DNA from: Strobilurus pachycystidiatus
Lineage: Eukaryota > Basidiomycota > Agaricomycetes > Agaricales > Physalacriaceae
Reading direction: 5' to 3'
Assembly: GCA_019915135.1 (NCBI GenBank)
Contig: JAHLMK010000011.1
Coordinates: 558,001 to 622,000, forward strand
Length of the DNA: 64,000 nucleotides
Shown one piece after another: positions 1-11,000 of the stretch (position 1 is the stretch's first letter; every line of letters starts with the position of its first letter). The notes beneath the pieces are model-generated. The model did no database searches. It was not told where the DNA came from and was given only the letters and a program-made list of their open reading frames with translations. Both the position numbers and the translations under genes were made by a program.

Positions 1-420
1 GTTTGGCCCGTTCCACCTGGTTCTTGGCAGTAGTTTCCTCTATCCATTTCGGGTTCAGCGTTGGCAGTTCAGTAAGCGGCGGGAGGGACGAATCGGGGTT
101 CGAGGCGGCCTGTTCGTAGGCGGCGGAGAGGAGCTGAAAGTGCGACGGATCTCGTGACTGGTGGATGTGCTGGACGGCGAGCTGGAAGGCCTCTGCGGCT
201 ATCGACGGGCACAGCGTGAGGATGTGGACGAGGCGGTCGATGACAGTTCTGCCTGCAAGGCGGTCAGTCGCGTTCCGAGCGGGATCGGTGGACGCCACCT
301 GAATAATTGGCAATGTAGCTTTCGAGGTCGAATGGATGGGCGTCGTCGATGACGACGATGGGGTTGCGGCGCGACTGCGAGGTGCTGGGCTGTGTCTCCT
401 CGGGCTGGTCGATGTCCATG
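1..420 (-). CDS. CSN1: COP9 signalosome subunit 1 (N-terminal part, runs off the window)
   Basis: N-terminal part of a PCI-family subunit of the COP9 signalosome, the nuclear complex that removes Nedd8 from cullin-RING ubiquitin ligases. The start ATG is at 418-420. Exon 1 (420-299) ends in DLESYIANYSG, and a 46-base intron (298-253, GT-AG) joins it to RTVIDRLVHIL. This DLE-YIANYSGRT-IDRL pattern is the conserved N terminus of CSN1/GPS1 proteins. The frame then stays open to base 1, so the PCI domain lies outside the window. The start codon lies only 58 bp from that of the divergent hydrolase gene at 479. Rpn7, the proteasome-lid relative, is the main alternative but lacks this N-terminal pattern. 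Confidence 0.85.
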
Positions 421-478
421 GTGGTAAAAGGTGAAGCTGTGATTAGCACAGCTCCACAGCTTCACCTTGACCACCACC

Positions 479-1969
479 ATGAGGATTCACCTTGTCTATA
501 TTCACGGCTTCCGAGGTACTTGTCTGCAGCTTGCACTCTGCCAATGACTGAATCACGTCGGCCCAGGCGACGAGACCACCTTCCAGGCATGTTCCCGCCG
601 GCCATCCCGCCCCGCTCATCGCTGACACCCATCGATGGCAGTCGTTCCCCACTGACCTGCAGAATTACCTGTCGGCCCACACATCCCAAGAGCGAATTCA
701 GTATCAGAGCTCGCTGTATCCGACATACAAGAGCCGCCAGTCCCTCGCTGTATGCACCACCACCTTTCTGAAATGGTAAGTACCCTCCCCGGCCTGGCGC
801 AGAGTGGGTACTGATCTCCCACAGGTTGAATACCCAACCATCCGGGCCCGTTATACTTATAGGCCATTCTATGGGGGGGCTATTGGCCGCAGAGGCCGCC
901 ACACATATATCTAACAACCCACCAGGCAACCGCAAACCGCGTCGGATAGTTGGTATGATAGCCTTTGATACGCCATACCTCGGCAAGTGGATCTGCTACT
1001 TCCAACGGCGACGTGTTCACCGCATATTTTATCACTCAAGGCATGCACCCCCACGTTGTTATCACAGGTCTGGCCTCTCTATTTGCCGGCGACGAGGATA
1101 AGAAGACAGAAACGGAAATGAACGACGACTCTGTGCACATCGTCGACCACCAAGTCACCGACGATTGGGAAAACTTTAGTAAGAACAACCCAGGTAGGCA
1201 GTGGACATCTATAGCCGGTCATAGGCTGATCGGTGTTCATCCAGCCCGTGGATCAGCAACTTCCATCACCACCGCCAACGAATTACTCTCGCCGAGGCCG
1301 ACTCCAAGTACAGCCAGTTCTTCCAGCAACTTGAGCGTCTCTTTGCGTTCACCCTCGCCTTCACTTCTGGAACGCTCCACCGAACTGATGGACCGCACCA
1401 AGAACTATCTCAATTCCCACTCTGATGACCCCCTCGTCCGCTGGATGCGCAAACACTCGAATGAACCCTTTACCGCTGCCAAGCGCTGGATCGTCGAACA
1501 CTTCCAATTCGGAATATGTATGTTCGACCCCCCAGGACTCAAGGAGCGGTACACCACCCTCGTCGCGTGGAATGGACAATGGGCTAACTTCTGGACCCAA
1601 ACCATTCCCAAAGACGGCGACGATGGTAAAGCTGAGCAGGATGCTGATAACGACGTGGCTCTGCTAGAAACAGGCGTGGCAGACTCGAAACCACTGTCAA
1701 AGGACGAAGAGAAGCGGTTGAAGAAGTTGCAGAAGTCCCACGACAAAGAAGCCAAGAAAGGGCAGGCGGGACGCCACTTTATCGTTCTACCTACGGGACT
1801 TGGCAAGGTCCTTGGTGGCGGCGACAAATGGGAGAAGGTGCTTGTTGCCGGCGTGAAAGACGAGGTGGGCGCGCACTGCGGACTCTTCATTAGAGGGCAG
1901 AACTTGGACTACGATGGCTTGGTGGAGCGCGTCGGCCAACGGGTGATATCTTGGGGAAGGGATTTATAG
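479..1969 (+). CDS. Lipase-like alpha/beta hydrolase (DUF676/PGAP1 type)
   Basis: Probable serine hydrolase. I read the CDS as 479-515, 567-586, 642-775, 825-982 and 1041-1969, about 425 residues. The protein opens with MRIHLVYIHGFRG (oxyanion-side HGF motif) and continues DETTFQSFPTDLQ. The nucleophile elbow is GHSMGG (Ser in exon 4), followed by AFDTPYLG, the usual strand after the elbow in this fold. The C-terminal half carries a Ser/Pro linker and a Lys-rich charged stretch near residue 330. Introns 587-641 and 983-1040 start with GC (GCATGT, GCAAGT) and end in AG; only these choices keep the frame. A further 51-base in-frame intron at 1194-1244 is likely. The substrate is not predictable. 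No signal peptide is visible. Confidence 0.75.
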
Positions 1970-2101
1970 CTGCTCTAGTGGTTCATAGCTGCTCTAGTGG
2001 TTCGTATACCTCGATGTACACTAATACATTTAAATGTTAGAATATAATGAACTCTATGTTGTATACCATACCCTGCATGTATGCACCTGTGTATTATCTA
2101 T

Positions 2102-4158
2102 CTATAACAAGGCTAGTGAGACGGCGGTAATGACAGCCGTCGAGAGGAACATGAAAACATCTGCAAACCGTCGGCATGTATTCTGGGAGAGGTGGTGGTT
2201 GGACTTACATTGAGCGAGAAGGAACGCGCAGAGCGTGTCGAGATCACTAGGATCTTTCGTGTACAGTTGTGTTACAATCAGTTGACTGCAGCTTCGCCGT
2301 TAGAGATGACACACGAGAACAAGAATAGACAGACTTTACAGCTGTCGGCGTCCCGCTTAATAGCATGCCTACAAACCTCTCCGCGAGGGCATCTTTGGAG
2401 ACAACACCGTGCGCAACGAGACCCTGGCAAAAGAGGATGCCAACGATAGGCAGGAAGACCAGTTTAGCAAAGGTGACTGCCAGTATTGCTGGAATTGGTA
2501 GTTTATTGAGGGGCTTAGGTATTTTCATGCGCGCAAATGAAGTGCCGAGGAGGATGAGGGCCATGGGGACAGTTATACCTCCTACCAGGTCAGCTATGGG
2601 AAAAACATGAGTCTGGCTGCTTCAAGGGACAAAGCGTGGGGGGAAACGAACCTGTCTGTATTATAAAATACAACGGAGGATTGCCATCCGGAGCGACGTA
2701 TCGTGGACCTGTATCGCTAAGGACGAATAGCGCCTTGAGCTGCGGTATCAAAGCGCAGGCCAGCGATATGTACATCGTCAGTGTTATGGGCGTGAAGAGG
2801 GTTCTGACGATGTGAAAGGTCTTCACTCCAGCGGAGCCAAGATATAACTCGACGCGGGAAGGGTGCTCCTCTGGCAGCTCGTCGGCTACATCAAGTGCCA
2901 CAGTCGATGCTGGGTCGTCCGGCTTACCAGACGGAATAAGATTCGATGATACGGGTGGGCGAACTCCGACGCCTGCGGAAGGACGCCTGGATCGGAATGA
3001 AGTCGTAGAGAGTCGCGAAGCTCGTCGAGCCAGCTGGATCTCTGGATCAGTCTCGAGGTCCTCTTGAGGAACGATCTCTGCCTCTTTGCCCTTCGCTGCC
3101 CCGGAGGTCTCTGCACGTTTCGTCAAGAGGGTATCTACGTCGGCAACAATGTCCTGTTTCTCGTCCTGCCAGGAAGCGACACGGTCAAGGCCCATCTCCG
3201 ATTTGGCTGAAGCACAATCGTCTTCCAATCCACGAGTAAACGCCTTCTCACAATCTTGTCCTTCTGATTGGGCATGTACTTGTCCGGATCTTTATAAAGA
3301 GTGCCGCCATAGGTTTTTCGCGCCATCCAACGCGTACAAGTGCGGCTTCACTTGAGGGACCCACGTGCAAAATCCCAAGACAGAGAAGTCCAGCTCCAGC
3401 GATCCACATCATTATGTTGTATGATAAGATGAAAATCGCGACAAATGACACTCCGACTAAAGACACAAGATGAGAAATGATAACTCTATGCTTTGAGCCT
3501 GGAAATAGCAAGAGCACTTACGCGCAGGGTCTGTATCCGCATCGAACGGCTTTGACTCGGTGACCGTGATAACGATGGCCGTCGCTAGAGCACCTATCAG
3601 ATAGGCAGAACATCTCAGCAATGTCCTTCGTACGTACGAAGGTTCCCCCAGTTGCTTAGTGCTGTGGCGACGAGAATCCTTGCCAGAAGTTGCGTGGTAC
3701 ATAGCAGAACTCGCGTATAATCAACCCGGAGATTGCTCCGATACCCATGTAGAACTTAGCAATTGTCAATCCCAAGGCGCGTGCATCTCAAAAAGACGTA
3801 CAAATGCGGACAAGAACAAAGGTCCCATTGCAGATACATTTTGCTCGTTGAAGGCCGGAACGATGTTCGCAAAAATGAGACCCGGTAATGCGATGTTCAT
3901 GGTCACCTTGTCTCAAGTCAGCTTCTCGTCGCGCGAGTTTATGGTCTCAATGTACCTGTGAAGCTCCACGACCGGCGGCAGCTGGGAATAAACCTCTCTT
4001 AGCGAGGGCAAACCCAAATGAGATGGTGAGAAACCTAACACACAGCAATCATCAGTGATTCAGTCGTCGGTACGGTGGAAGTCAAATTTGAGAGGACACA
4101 CACATCTTCAGCAGAGGCATGACACCCGAATAAATGAGAAACCCACAGAGAATGCCAT
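2102..4158 (-). pseudogene. Auxin efflux carrier (AEC) family transporter, decayed tandem copy
   Basis: Ten-helix carrier family related to plant PIN proteins and yeast YLR152C/YBR287W, here broken. It aligns along its whole length and exon by exon with the copy at 5099-7103, including VTMNIALPGLIF, NWGNLPTAIV, LTMYISLACALIPQLKALFVLSDTGPRYV and the C-terminal STAVITAVSLALL (split here only for reading). Against that copy it lacks one G in a G-run near 4140, one near 3679 and one near 3296. It also has a 1-base and a 2-base loss near 3390, and the donor that would remove part of the cytoplasmic loop is changed from GTGTCC to ATGTCC-like sequence. Each early loss shifts the frame to a stop. All of these are short deletions, so assembly errors remain possible, but five in one gene favour real decay. 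The 3' end is better kept than the 5' end. Confidence 0.75.
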
Positions 4159-5098
4159 CTTGAAGGACGTAAAGAACAATGAACCGCTGTGAAAGAGTTT
4201 GTCGGGGATGGGTCGTTTGCGTGGGCTGCGGGCAAGGACAGCGAGAAAGCGGGACAGTCCTAATCCACTATTACGAATTGGATCGTCGAGGAACTGGTAT
4301 TGGGAATAGTGCTTTGAGTCCCAGTAGCAAGGAGTGGCTTGGAGCTCGTGAATAGATTGTGAGTAGAGAAGGGGGGACGTGGGAGTGGCATGCCACGAAG
4401 ACTCTCGCCGATTCCCTTAGCCCAGTGTGAAGTTCAAAGAGGGACAGCGCGGTTAATATGTTCTTCCGAAAGGCCGAAGGACTTCGGTTAACGGACCGAT
4501 CATACCTCCGGAGTAGTGGCGTATCAAATACCTCCGTCTGTCTCCTGATTCTCCGCCGCCATAGTCAAGCCATAGTAAACTGTACTCTGCCGAGATAGCG
4601 ACTCACTGCGTGCAGGAGGACTATTGTTTCTTCTCAGCACCGTCTCAGCCATAGAAAGGACTTCGGCATATATGAAAGTTGCATGAACGAGGACATGCGC
4701 TCGCGAATGAAGATTCAGAGTGTGTAGATCAATTGTCACAAACTCCCGGAACTAAGCAGAGTCGAATCAGCAAGCGTCAACTGGCGCGCTAGTGCCAAAT
4801 CTTGCTGACCAGAGACTCAGAGGGTCGCGGTCACCAAAGGGGTCGCTGATCTTTCCCGACTTGAAACGGGGTCTGTGGCAACCTGGGAAGCATGGTCTGT
4901 TCGTCAGTGTGCAAAACATACACCACAATGGTGTGATCGAGCGAAAGAGCCAACGGTGGACATTCTACAAGAAGGGTTAAACAATGCTCATGGATCGAAT
5001 ATGTACATGATCAAGGTGCCTTACGGTGCTCAAAGATGCTAAACTCTATGTGTCACACCGTCTATAGTCTGAGTCTTCAGTGCTTCCGAAAAGATTTT
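4159..5098. other. Intergenic region between the two AEC copies
   Basis: No convincing gene. It holds the presumed promoter of the decayed carrier, including the palindrome at 4474-4487, and the 3' flank of the intact copy. The short reading frames here show no family signal. Confidence 0.6.
4474..4487. promoter_or_regulatory. Palindrome CCGAAGGACTTCGG upstream of AEC copy 1
   Basis: A near-perfect palindrome about 316 bases upstream of the copy-1 start codon. A matching element, GCCGAAGACTTCGGC, sits about 321 bases upstream of copy 2 at 7424-7438, and the flanks are also alike (CCGAAA before, GTGGCG..T..ATAC after). The shared place could mark a retained regulatory site or simply the limit of the duplicated segment. 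Confidence 0.35.
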
Positions 5099-7103
5099 CT
5101 ACAACAGGGCCAAGGCGACGGCGGTAATGACTGCTGTTGAAAAGAACATGAAAGTATCTGGAAAGCGTCAGAGGATCATTCATAGAGAGGTTGGGTGCAC
5201 AGACATTCAACGAGCAAGAACGCGCAGAGCGTGTCAAGGTCGCTCGGATCTTTGGTGTACAATTGGGTTACAATCAATTGACTGGACATTGAGTAAGCAC
5301 TCGATATACGAGAACAAGCATAGACTTACTTGACAGCTGTTGGTGTCGCACTTAACAGCATGACTACAAACCTTTCTGCGAGGGCATCCCTCGGGACAAT
5401 ACCCTTGTTTACGAGATTCTCACAAAATAGCACTCCAACGACAGGCAGGAGTACCAGCTTAGCAAAGGCGACCGCCAGGATCGCAGGTATTGGTAACTTG
5501 CTGAGAGGTCTCGGTATTTTCATGCGGGCAAAGGAAGCCCCCAGAAGGATAAGGGCCATTGGCACGTTTATGCCTCCGACCAGTTCAGCTATGGGAAAAA
5601 AATGAGCTCACGAGAACGGAGCGAAAGAAATCGAACCTGTCTGAATAATGAAGTACAATGGGGGATTGCCATCTGGAGCGACGTAGCGAGGACCGCTATC
5701 GCTGAGGACAAAGAGCGCCTTGAGCTGTGGTACCAGAGCGCAGACCAGCGATATGTACATTGTCACAGTTATTGGGTTGAATAAGCCCCCAATTATGCGA
5801 AGGGCCTTCATTCCAACGGGGCCAAGGAATGACTCGATGCGAGAGCGCCGTTCTTCGGGTTCGAGGTCAGATACATTCGGTGCATCTATAGGAGCTGAGT
5901 TGTCCGTTGTACCGGACGAAAGGACAAGTGTCGCAGATGCGTGGAATTCGACGCCGGCAGAAGGACGGGTTGATTGGGAGGGAGTGGTAGCGACTCGGCG
6001 AGCGACTTGGATCTCTGGATTGATCACTGTCTCGAGACTCTGCTGAGAAACGATTTCAGCCTGAGGGCTATTGACTGCCATGGTACTGGCCACAGCACGT
6101 TTCACCATGACAGGATACACGTCCGTGACTGTGGCTTTTCGCTTGTCCTGCCAGGAAGCGACACGCGCATCCGTGGGGGCTGGAGTCTGATCGTCTTCTG
6201 TTTCGAGAGTAGACGCCTTCTCGCAATCTTCGCCCCTCTTTTGGACACGTACTTGTCCCGGATCTTCAAGAACAGCGCGGCCATAGGTTTTTCACGCCAA
6301 TCAACGCGTACAAGTGCGGCTTCACCCTGGGGGATTCCTGGGGCAAAATCCCAAGACAGAGAATTCGCTGCTCCGACAATCCAGAAGACTATGTAGTAGG
6401 ACACGATGAAAATCGCGACAAACGAGACTCCAACTGGAGGGCGATATCAGCACCTTCATTTCGAGACACAAAAGAACTCACGGTCGGGGTCTTTATTCGC
6501 GTCGAAAGGCTTTATGTCAGTCACTGTGAGAACAATTGCCGTTGCTGCAAACAGAAATCAGATAGGCAACACAGTCAGTAGGATGAGCTCTGCCATACGA
6601 AGGTTTCCCCAGTTGCTTAATGCCGTGGCGACAAGTATCCCTTGCCAGAAGTTGCGTGGTACATAGCAGAACTCGCGTATAATCAACCCACAGATTGCTC
6701 CGAGGCCCATATAAAACTAGAGAAGTGTCATGTGGAGATTGCGCATATTCCAAGAGCACGTACAAATGCTGACAAGAACAGAGGTCCCATCGCCGATATA
6801 TTCTGATGGTTAAACGCCGGAACGATGCTCGAAAACATGAGCCCCGGTAGAGCGATGTACATCGTGACCTAGCCACAGCATCAGCTTGTCACCGCAAATC
6901 TACGCTCGCAATGCACCTGAGAAGCTCCACGACTAGCAGCAGGTGAGAACAGTCCTCGTTTGGCAATCGTAAAGCCAAAGAAGATTGTGAGAAACCTATT
7001 ACCCAGTGGCTGTCAGGCAAGAGTTGAGCGAGTACACACACACACACATCTTCAACAGAGGTCGGACACCCGCGTATATGAAAAACCCCACAGAGAATCC
7101 CAT
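5099..7103 (-). CDS. Auxin efflux carrier (AEC) family membrane transporter
   Basis: Likely plasma- or ER-membrane carrier of the AEC/PIN-like superfamily; substrate unknown. The start ATG at 7101-7103 gives MGFSVGFFIYAG. Later exons give FLTIFFGFTIAKRG, VTMYIALPGLMF, FYMGLGAICGLIIREF, NWGNLPTAIVLTVT, GVSFVAIFIVSYYIV and WREKPMAALF, then a polar cytoplasmic loop, then ITVTMYISLVCALVPQLKA and the C-terminal helices ending ITAVALALL at 5099. NWGNLP is a hallmark of the fungal family. About nine exons with 45-60 base introns fit. The splice across the loop is unsure: a 61-base intron from GTGTCC (about 6250) to GATCAG restores the frame, but its donor is weak. The decayed tandem copy lies directly downstream. 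If the loop splice is wrong, this copy would also be broken. Confidence 0.75.
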
Positions 7104-8077
7104 CACAGACTAAACTGAGGGTCTAAAGTCAATGGCGCGCTGGGTTGTCGTGCACGGCGCGCAAAGACAAAGAAGAGCACAAGCTAGACTCTAGGTCGCC
7201 CACACGTATGGATAAATGCTAGCTTTCCAGCGCGTGAACACTTGGCTTCAAGTGGTTTAAAGGTGGTCACTGTATAGATGATATATAGATGAGGATGTGC
7301 GAGTGGTATCAGGAGGACGCTACCTGTGAGAAGCAAAAATCATGGGCTGTCCAAAGATCAGAGTGTTGGGGCGTAACATATGGAGGAGATAGCGCACTAT
7401 ATACTGTTTTTTTTGCCCGAAAAGCCGAAGACTTCGGCTACCGGATATTAAAATCTCACAGGTTTGAGTCGTGGCCAGGTCGTGGCGCATTAGATACTGC
7501 TCGTCCTCCACACACCAAAGAAGACTGGGTCCTTCTTGCCCATCTGACTTTATGGCAACATGACGCCACGGGTATTGAGATCTCAAAGTCCTGAGCGCCA
7601 GCTGCATGCACACGATCTGAATGTTCAGCTGATATCAGAAGGTAGAGAAAGCCTCGAGGCAGCGTTCGACGACAACAGTGACCCGAGGTGGCGTTATCTG
7701 ACTCGCCAATGGTGTCAAATAATGCAACATAACCAGGTTAAAAAACGTACCGGTGGCCCTGCCGTAGATTAGAGACTGGGTCAATACAGTAATCATCAAA
7801 GTGAATCTAGGCAGATCAAATGCACAGGCGACGTCGCAGGCACCAAGTACGTCAATGAGTCGAGTCTCTCTCGTACGCGTCGCGTGGAATGCTTTGGACA
7901 AGTCTAAAGAAAGGATAGAGCGACTCTATCGCCAGTGCTACGCTCTGAGCCTCGCCAGTGATGGTGAACAACAGAACGACCACCTGTGCCTGTGGCTATG
8001 TAGCTCACCATCGACGTCATGGCTCTGGAGAAGCGTCGTCGTTCTCTCCCTTCAACCACCACCATCTCCCCTCGACC
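7104..8077. other. Intergenic region with AEC copy 2 promoter
   Basis: Contains the palindrome at 7424-7438 and a run of eight T at about 7407-7414. An open stretch on the minus strand (7635-7901) has hydrophobic residues but no ATG and no recognisable domain, so I do not call a gene. The last ~100 bases are the 5' leader of the branching enzyme gene. Confidence 0.5.
7424..7438. promoter_or_regulatory. Palindrome GCCGAAGACTTCGGC upstream of AEC copy 2
   Basis: A 15-base near-palindrome 321 bases upstream of the start codon of the intact carrier. It corresponds in sequence and position to the element at 4474-4487 upstream of the decayed copy. Confidence 0.35.
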
Positions 8078-10562
8078 ATGCCAGAGCCAGCCCTCGACCC
8101 AAAGACCGTTATTGCTGTCGACGGCTACCTTGAGCCCAATGCCCCCGCCATCGTCGCGCGGCATGACCTGTTCAGGAAGGTCAAGGACGCCATCTTCGAG
8201 CACGAAGGCGGTTACGACAACTTTACGAAAGGATATCTCAAGTTTGGCTTCAACGTTGCCAGCAATGGCGAAGTCGTCTACCGCGAATGGGCGCCGAATG
8301 CAAGAGAAGCGTACCTAATTGGCGATTTCAGTGCGTTCTCATCATACCCGCTCTTTCTCCTGCTTATATGGGTCCAGACGACTGGAACAGGGAATCGCAC
8401 CCCATGCAAAAGAACGAGTTTGGCGTTTGGGAAATCACCATTGCCCCGAAATCACCAGGCGTTTGTGCCATCCCTCACGACTCCAAGCTCAAGGTATTCC
8501 ACATTGACGTGTTACACGCATATATCCTCACTTTTTTTCAGATCTCTATGATCATACCCTCCGGACAGCGCATTGAGCGCATTCCTGCGTGGATAAAACG
8601 CGTCACTCAGGATCTCAACGTATCGCCTGTCTACGACGCCAGGTTCTGGAATCCACCAAGCGATCAGAAGTACACCTTCAAGAACTCTCGCCCTCCGTAC
8701 CCCAAGGCGGCCAGAATCTACGAGGCACACGTCGGCATCTCGACCTCAGAGCCGAGGGTCGGGACCTACAAGGAGTTCACTACCAACATTCTGCCGCGTA
8801 TCAAAAGCCTCGGTTACAATGTTATACAGCTGATGGCGATCATGGAACACGCCTACTACGCATGTGAGCAAGGCGCCCGTAATATTGTCGCCGTCTGACC
8901 GTCCATCAGCCTTTGGCTACCAGGTTACCAGCTTCTTCGCAGCTTCTTCGCGTTACGGGTCTCCGGAAGACTTGAAGGAACTCATTGACACCGCTCATGG
9001 CATGGGGCTGACCGTGCTTCTCGATATCGTCCACTCTCATGCTTGCAAAAATGTGTTGGACGGCCTCAATGAGTTCGATGGTACTGACCATCTCTTCTTT
9101 CACGCTGGCGCGAAAGGAAAACATGAGCTTTGGGACAGTCGTTTGTTCAACTATGGATCGCACGAAGTATTGCGCTTCCTCTTGAGCAACCTGAGATTCT
9201 ACATGGAAGAGTATCAGTTCGACGGATTCCGATTCGATGGCGTCACAAGTATGATGTATGTTCATCATGGTATCGGCACCGGCTTCTCTGGAGGCTACCA
9301 CGAATATTTTGGACCTGGCGCTGATCTCGAGGGTATTGTCTATCTCATGATTGTGCGTTCGCTTCAGTCTTCATCGGGATCGACCTGACCTTCGTGTATA
9401 GGCGAACGATGCTATGCGCTCGATCTATCCTCAAGTCATCACCATAGCTGAAGACGTCTCTGGAATGCCGCTTTTGTGCATGCCCGTCAGCCAGGGCGGT
9501 ATAGGCTTCGATTACCGCCTGTCCATGGCGGTTCCCGACATGTGGATCAAGCTACTGAAGCATAAGGAAGATGGTCAATGGGAGATGGGCGACATAGTTC
9601 ATACACTCACTAACAGAAGATATGGTGAGAAGAGTGTCGCGTACTGCGAAAGTCACGATCAAGCGCTTGTCGGCGATAAAACTCTTGCTTTCTGGTTGAT
9701 GGATAAAGAAATGTGTAAGGCATCATGTTGTCCAGAATTCGTCGGAACTGAATCCGCATTAGATACGCACATGTCTGACCTGTCCCCGATGACTCCAGTC
9801 ATTTCCCGCGGACTCTCACTGCACAAGATGATTCGGTGAGGAAGAGCAGTCCGCGCTCTAACGAGTCGCTCATGTCATTTTTCAGCCTTCTTACGCACTC
9901 TCTGGGAGGCGAAGGATATCTAAACTTCGAAGGAAACGAGTTTGGTCATCCAGAGGTAAATCAGAGAGGGCATCTTCCTTGTTCTTTACTAATCAATGCG
10001 TAGTGGCTCGATTTCCCGCGCGAAGGGAATGGCAACTCCTTCCATTATGCACGTCGTCAATGGAACGTCGTGGATGATCCCGTCCTTCGATACAGGTACC
10101 TCAACAACTTCGACGGTGCTATGAACGCCTTGGATGAGAAGTACAGTTGGCTGTCATCGAATCCAGTAAGTTTCACGCATACTGAGATAAGTCCCTCACC
10201 GAATAACTTACTGCTTTGATAGGCTTACGTTTCTCTGAAGCACGAGGTGGACAAGGTCGTGGTGTATGAGCGAGCAGGGCTGTTATTCATCTTCAACTTC
10301 CACCCCACGCAAAGTTTTACCGACTACCGAGTCGGGGTGGACGAACCCGGCGAATACTCTGTCGTTCTGACGAGTGACGAGTCTAGATTCGGTGGCTTCG
10401 ACAACATCAAGCTGGACGGGCGCTACTTTACGACTCCCATGGAGTGGAACGGCCGGAAGAACTGGCTTCAAGTGCGTTCGTCAAGTTTTCCTCAATCAAG
10501 AAATGCTCATCTATTGCCAGGTTTATATCCCCACGAGGACCTGTTTGGTCCTCGGAAAATAG
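8078..10562 (+). CDS. GLC3: 1,4-alpha-glucan (glycogen) branching enzyme
   Basis: Cytosolic GH13 enzyme that makes alpha-1,6 branches in glycogen. Ten exons fit in phase: 8078-8330, 8378-8493, 8542-8863, 8910-9352, 9402-9714, 9763-9835, 9886-9955, 10004-10165, 10223-10471 and 10521-10562, giving 680 residues, the usual size for eukaryotic branching enzymes. The N-terminal CBM48-like part includes [20 protein letters not shown]13 motifs follow in order: [21 protein letters not shown] (nucleophile Asp), ITIAEDVSG (acid/base Glu) and [13 protein letters not shown] (transition-state Asp). [19 protein letters not shown] is also typical. All introns are 46-57 bases. No sign of damage. Confidence 0.95.
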
Positions 10563-11000
10563 TCTCATTTGCTTTCGACTTGACTTGTCTTGATTTGGAT
10601 GGAATTGCACTGTATGAAAGCTAACTTGTAGAATTCCTTTGTGTATTACTCGTTAACGTTTGGAATCTGTTATTAGAATGCATTGCCACTAGATGAGAAC
10701 CACGAGCCACGATCGCAACACGATCGAGACGCGTCTTCAAGTCACCGAGCGATCGCACTAAGAGTTTGCCAAGCTTTTTCTTGACATCAAATGCGGTGAA
10801 TGTGTACCCGCCGATAGCCATCATGATCATGCATCATAATCCGAGCTGTTCAGCGTCATACAGTTTGAACACTGACAGGAGCTAAATTTGGTCATTTGAG
10901 ACACATTGTGCCCGAAGAATGCACAGGTTCCTGGCGCCCAGCTCTTCCTCTCACCACGACCATCACCGTCACCATTCTTTCTTGACACTCAAGAGTCAAG
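10563..11000. other. Intergenic region
   Basis: 3' flank of the branching enzyme and 5' flank of the metacaspase. A small reading frame on the minus strand (10621-10830) has no recognisable feature and I do not call it. Confidence 0.5.

Noticed and set aside
7635..7901. Minus-strand frame with hydrophobic residues between the AEC and branching enzyme genes
   Set aside because: No ATG, no donor or acceptor that extends it and no family match.
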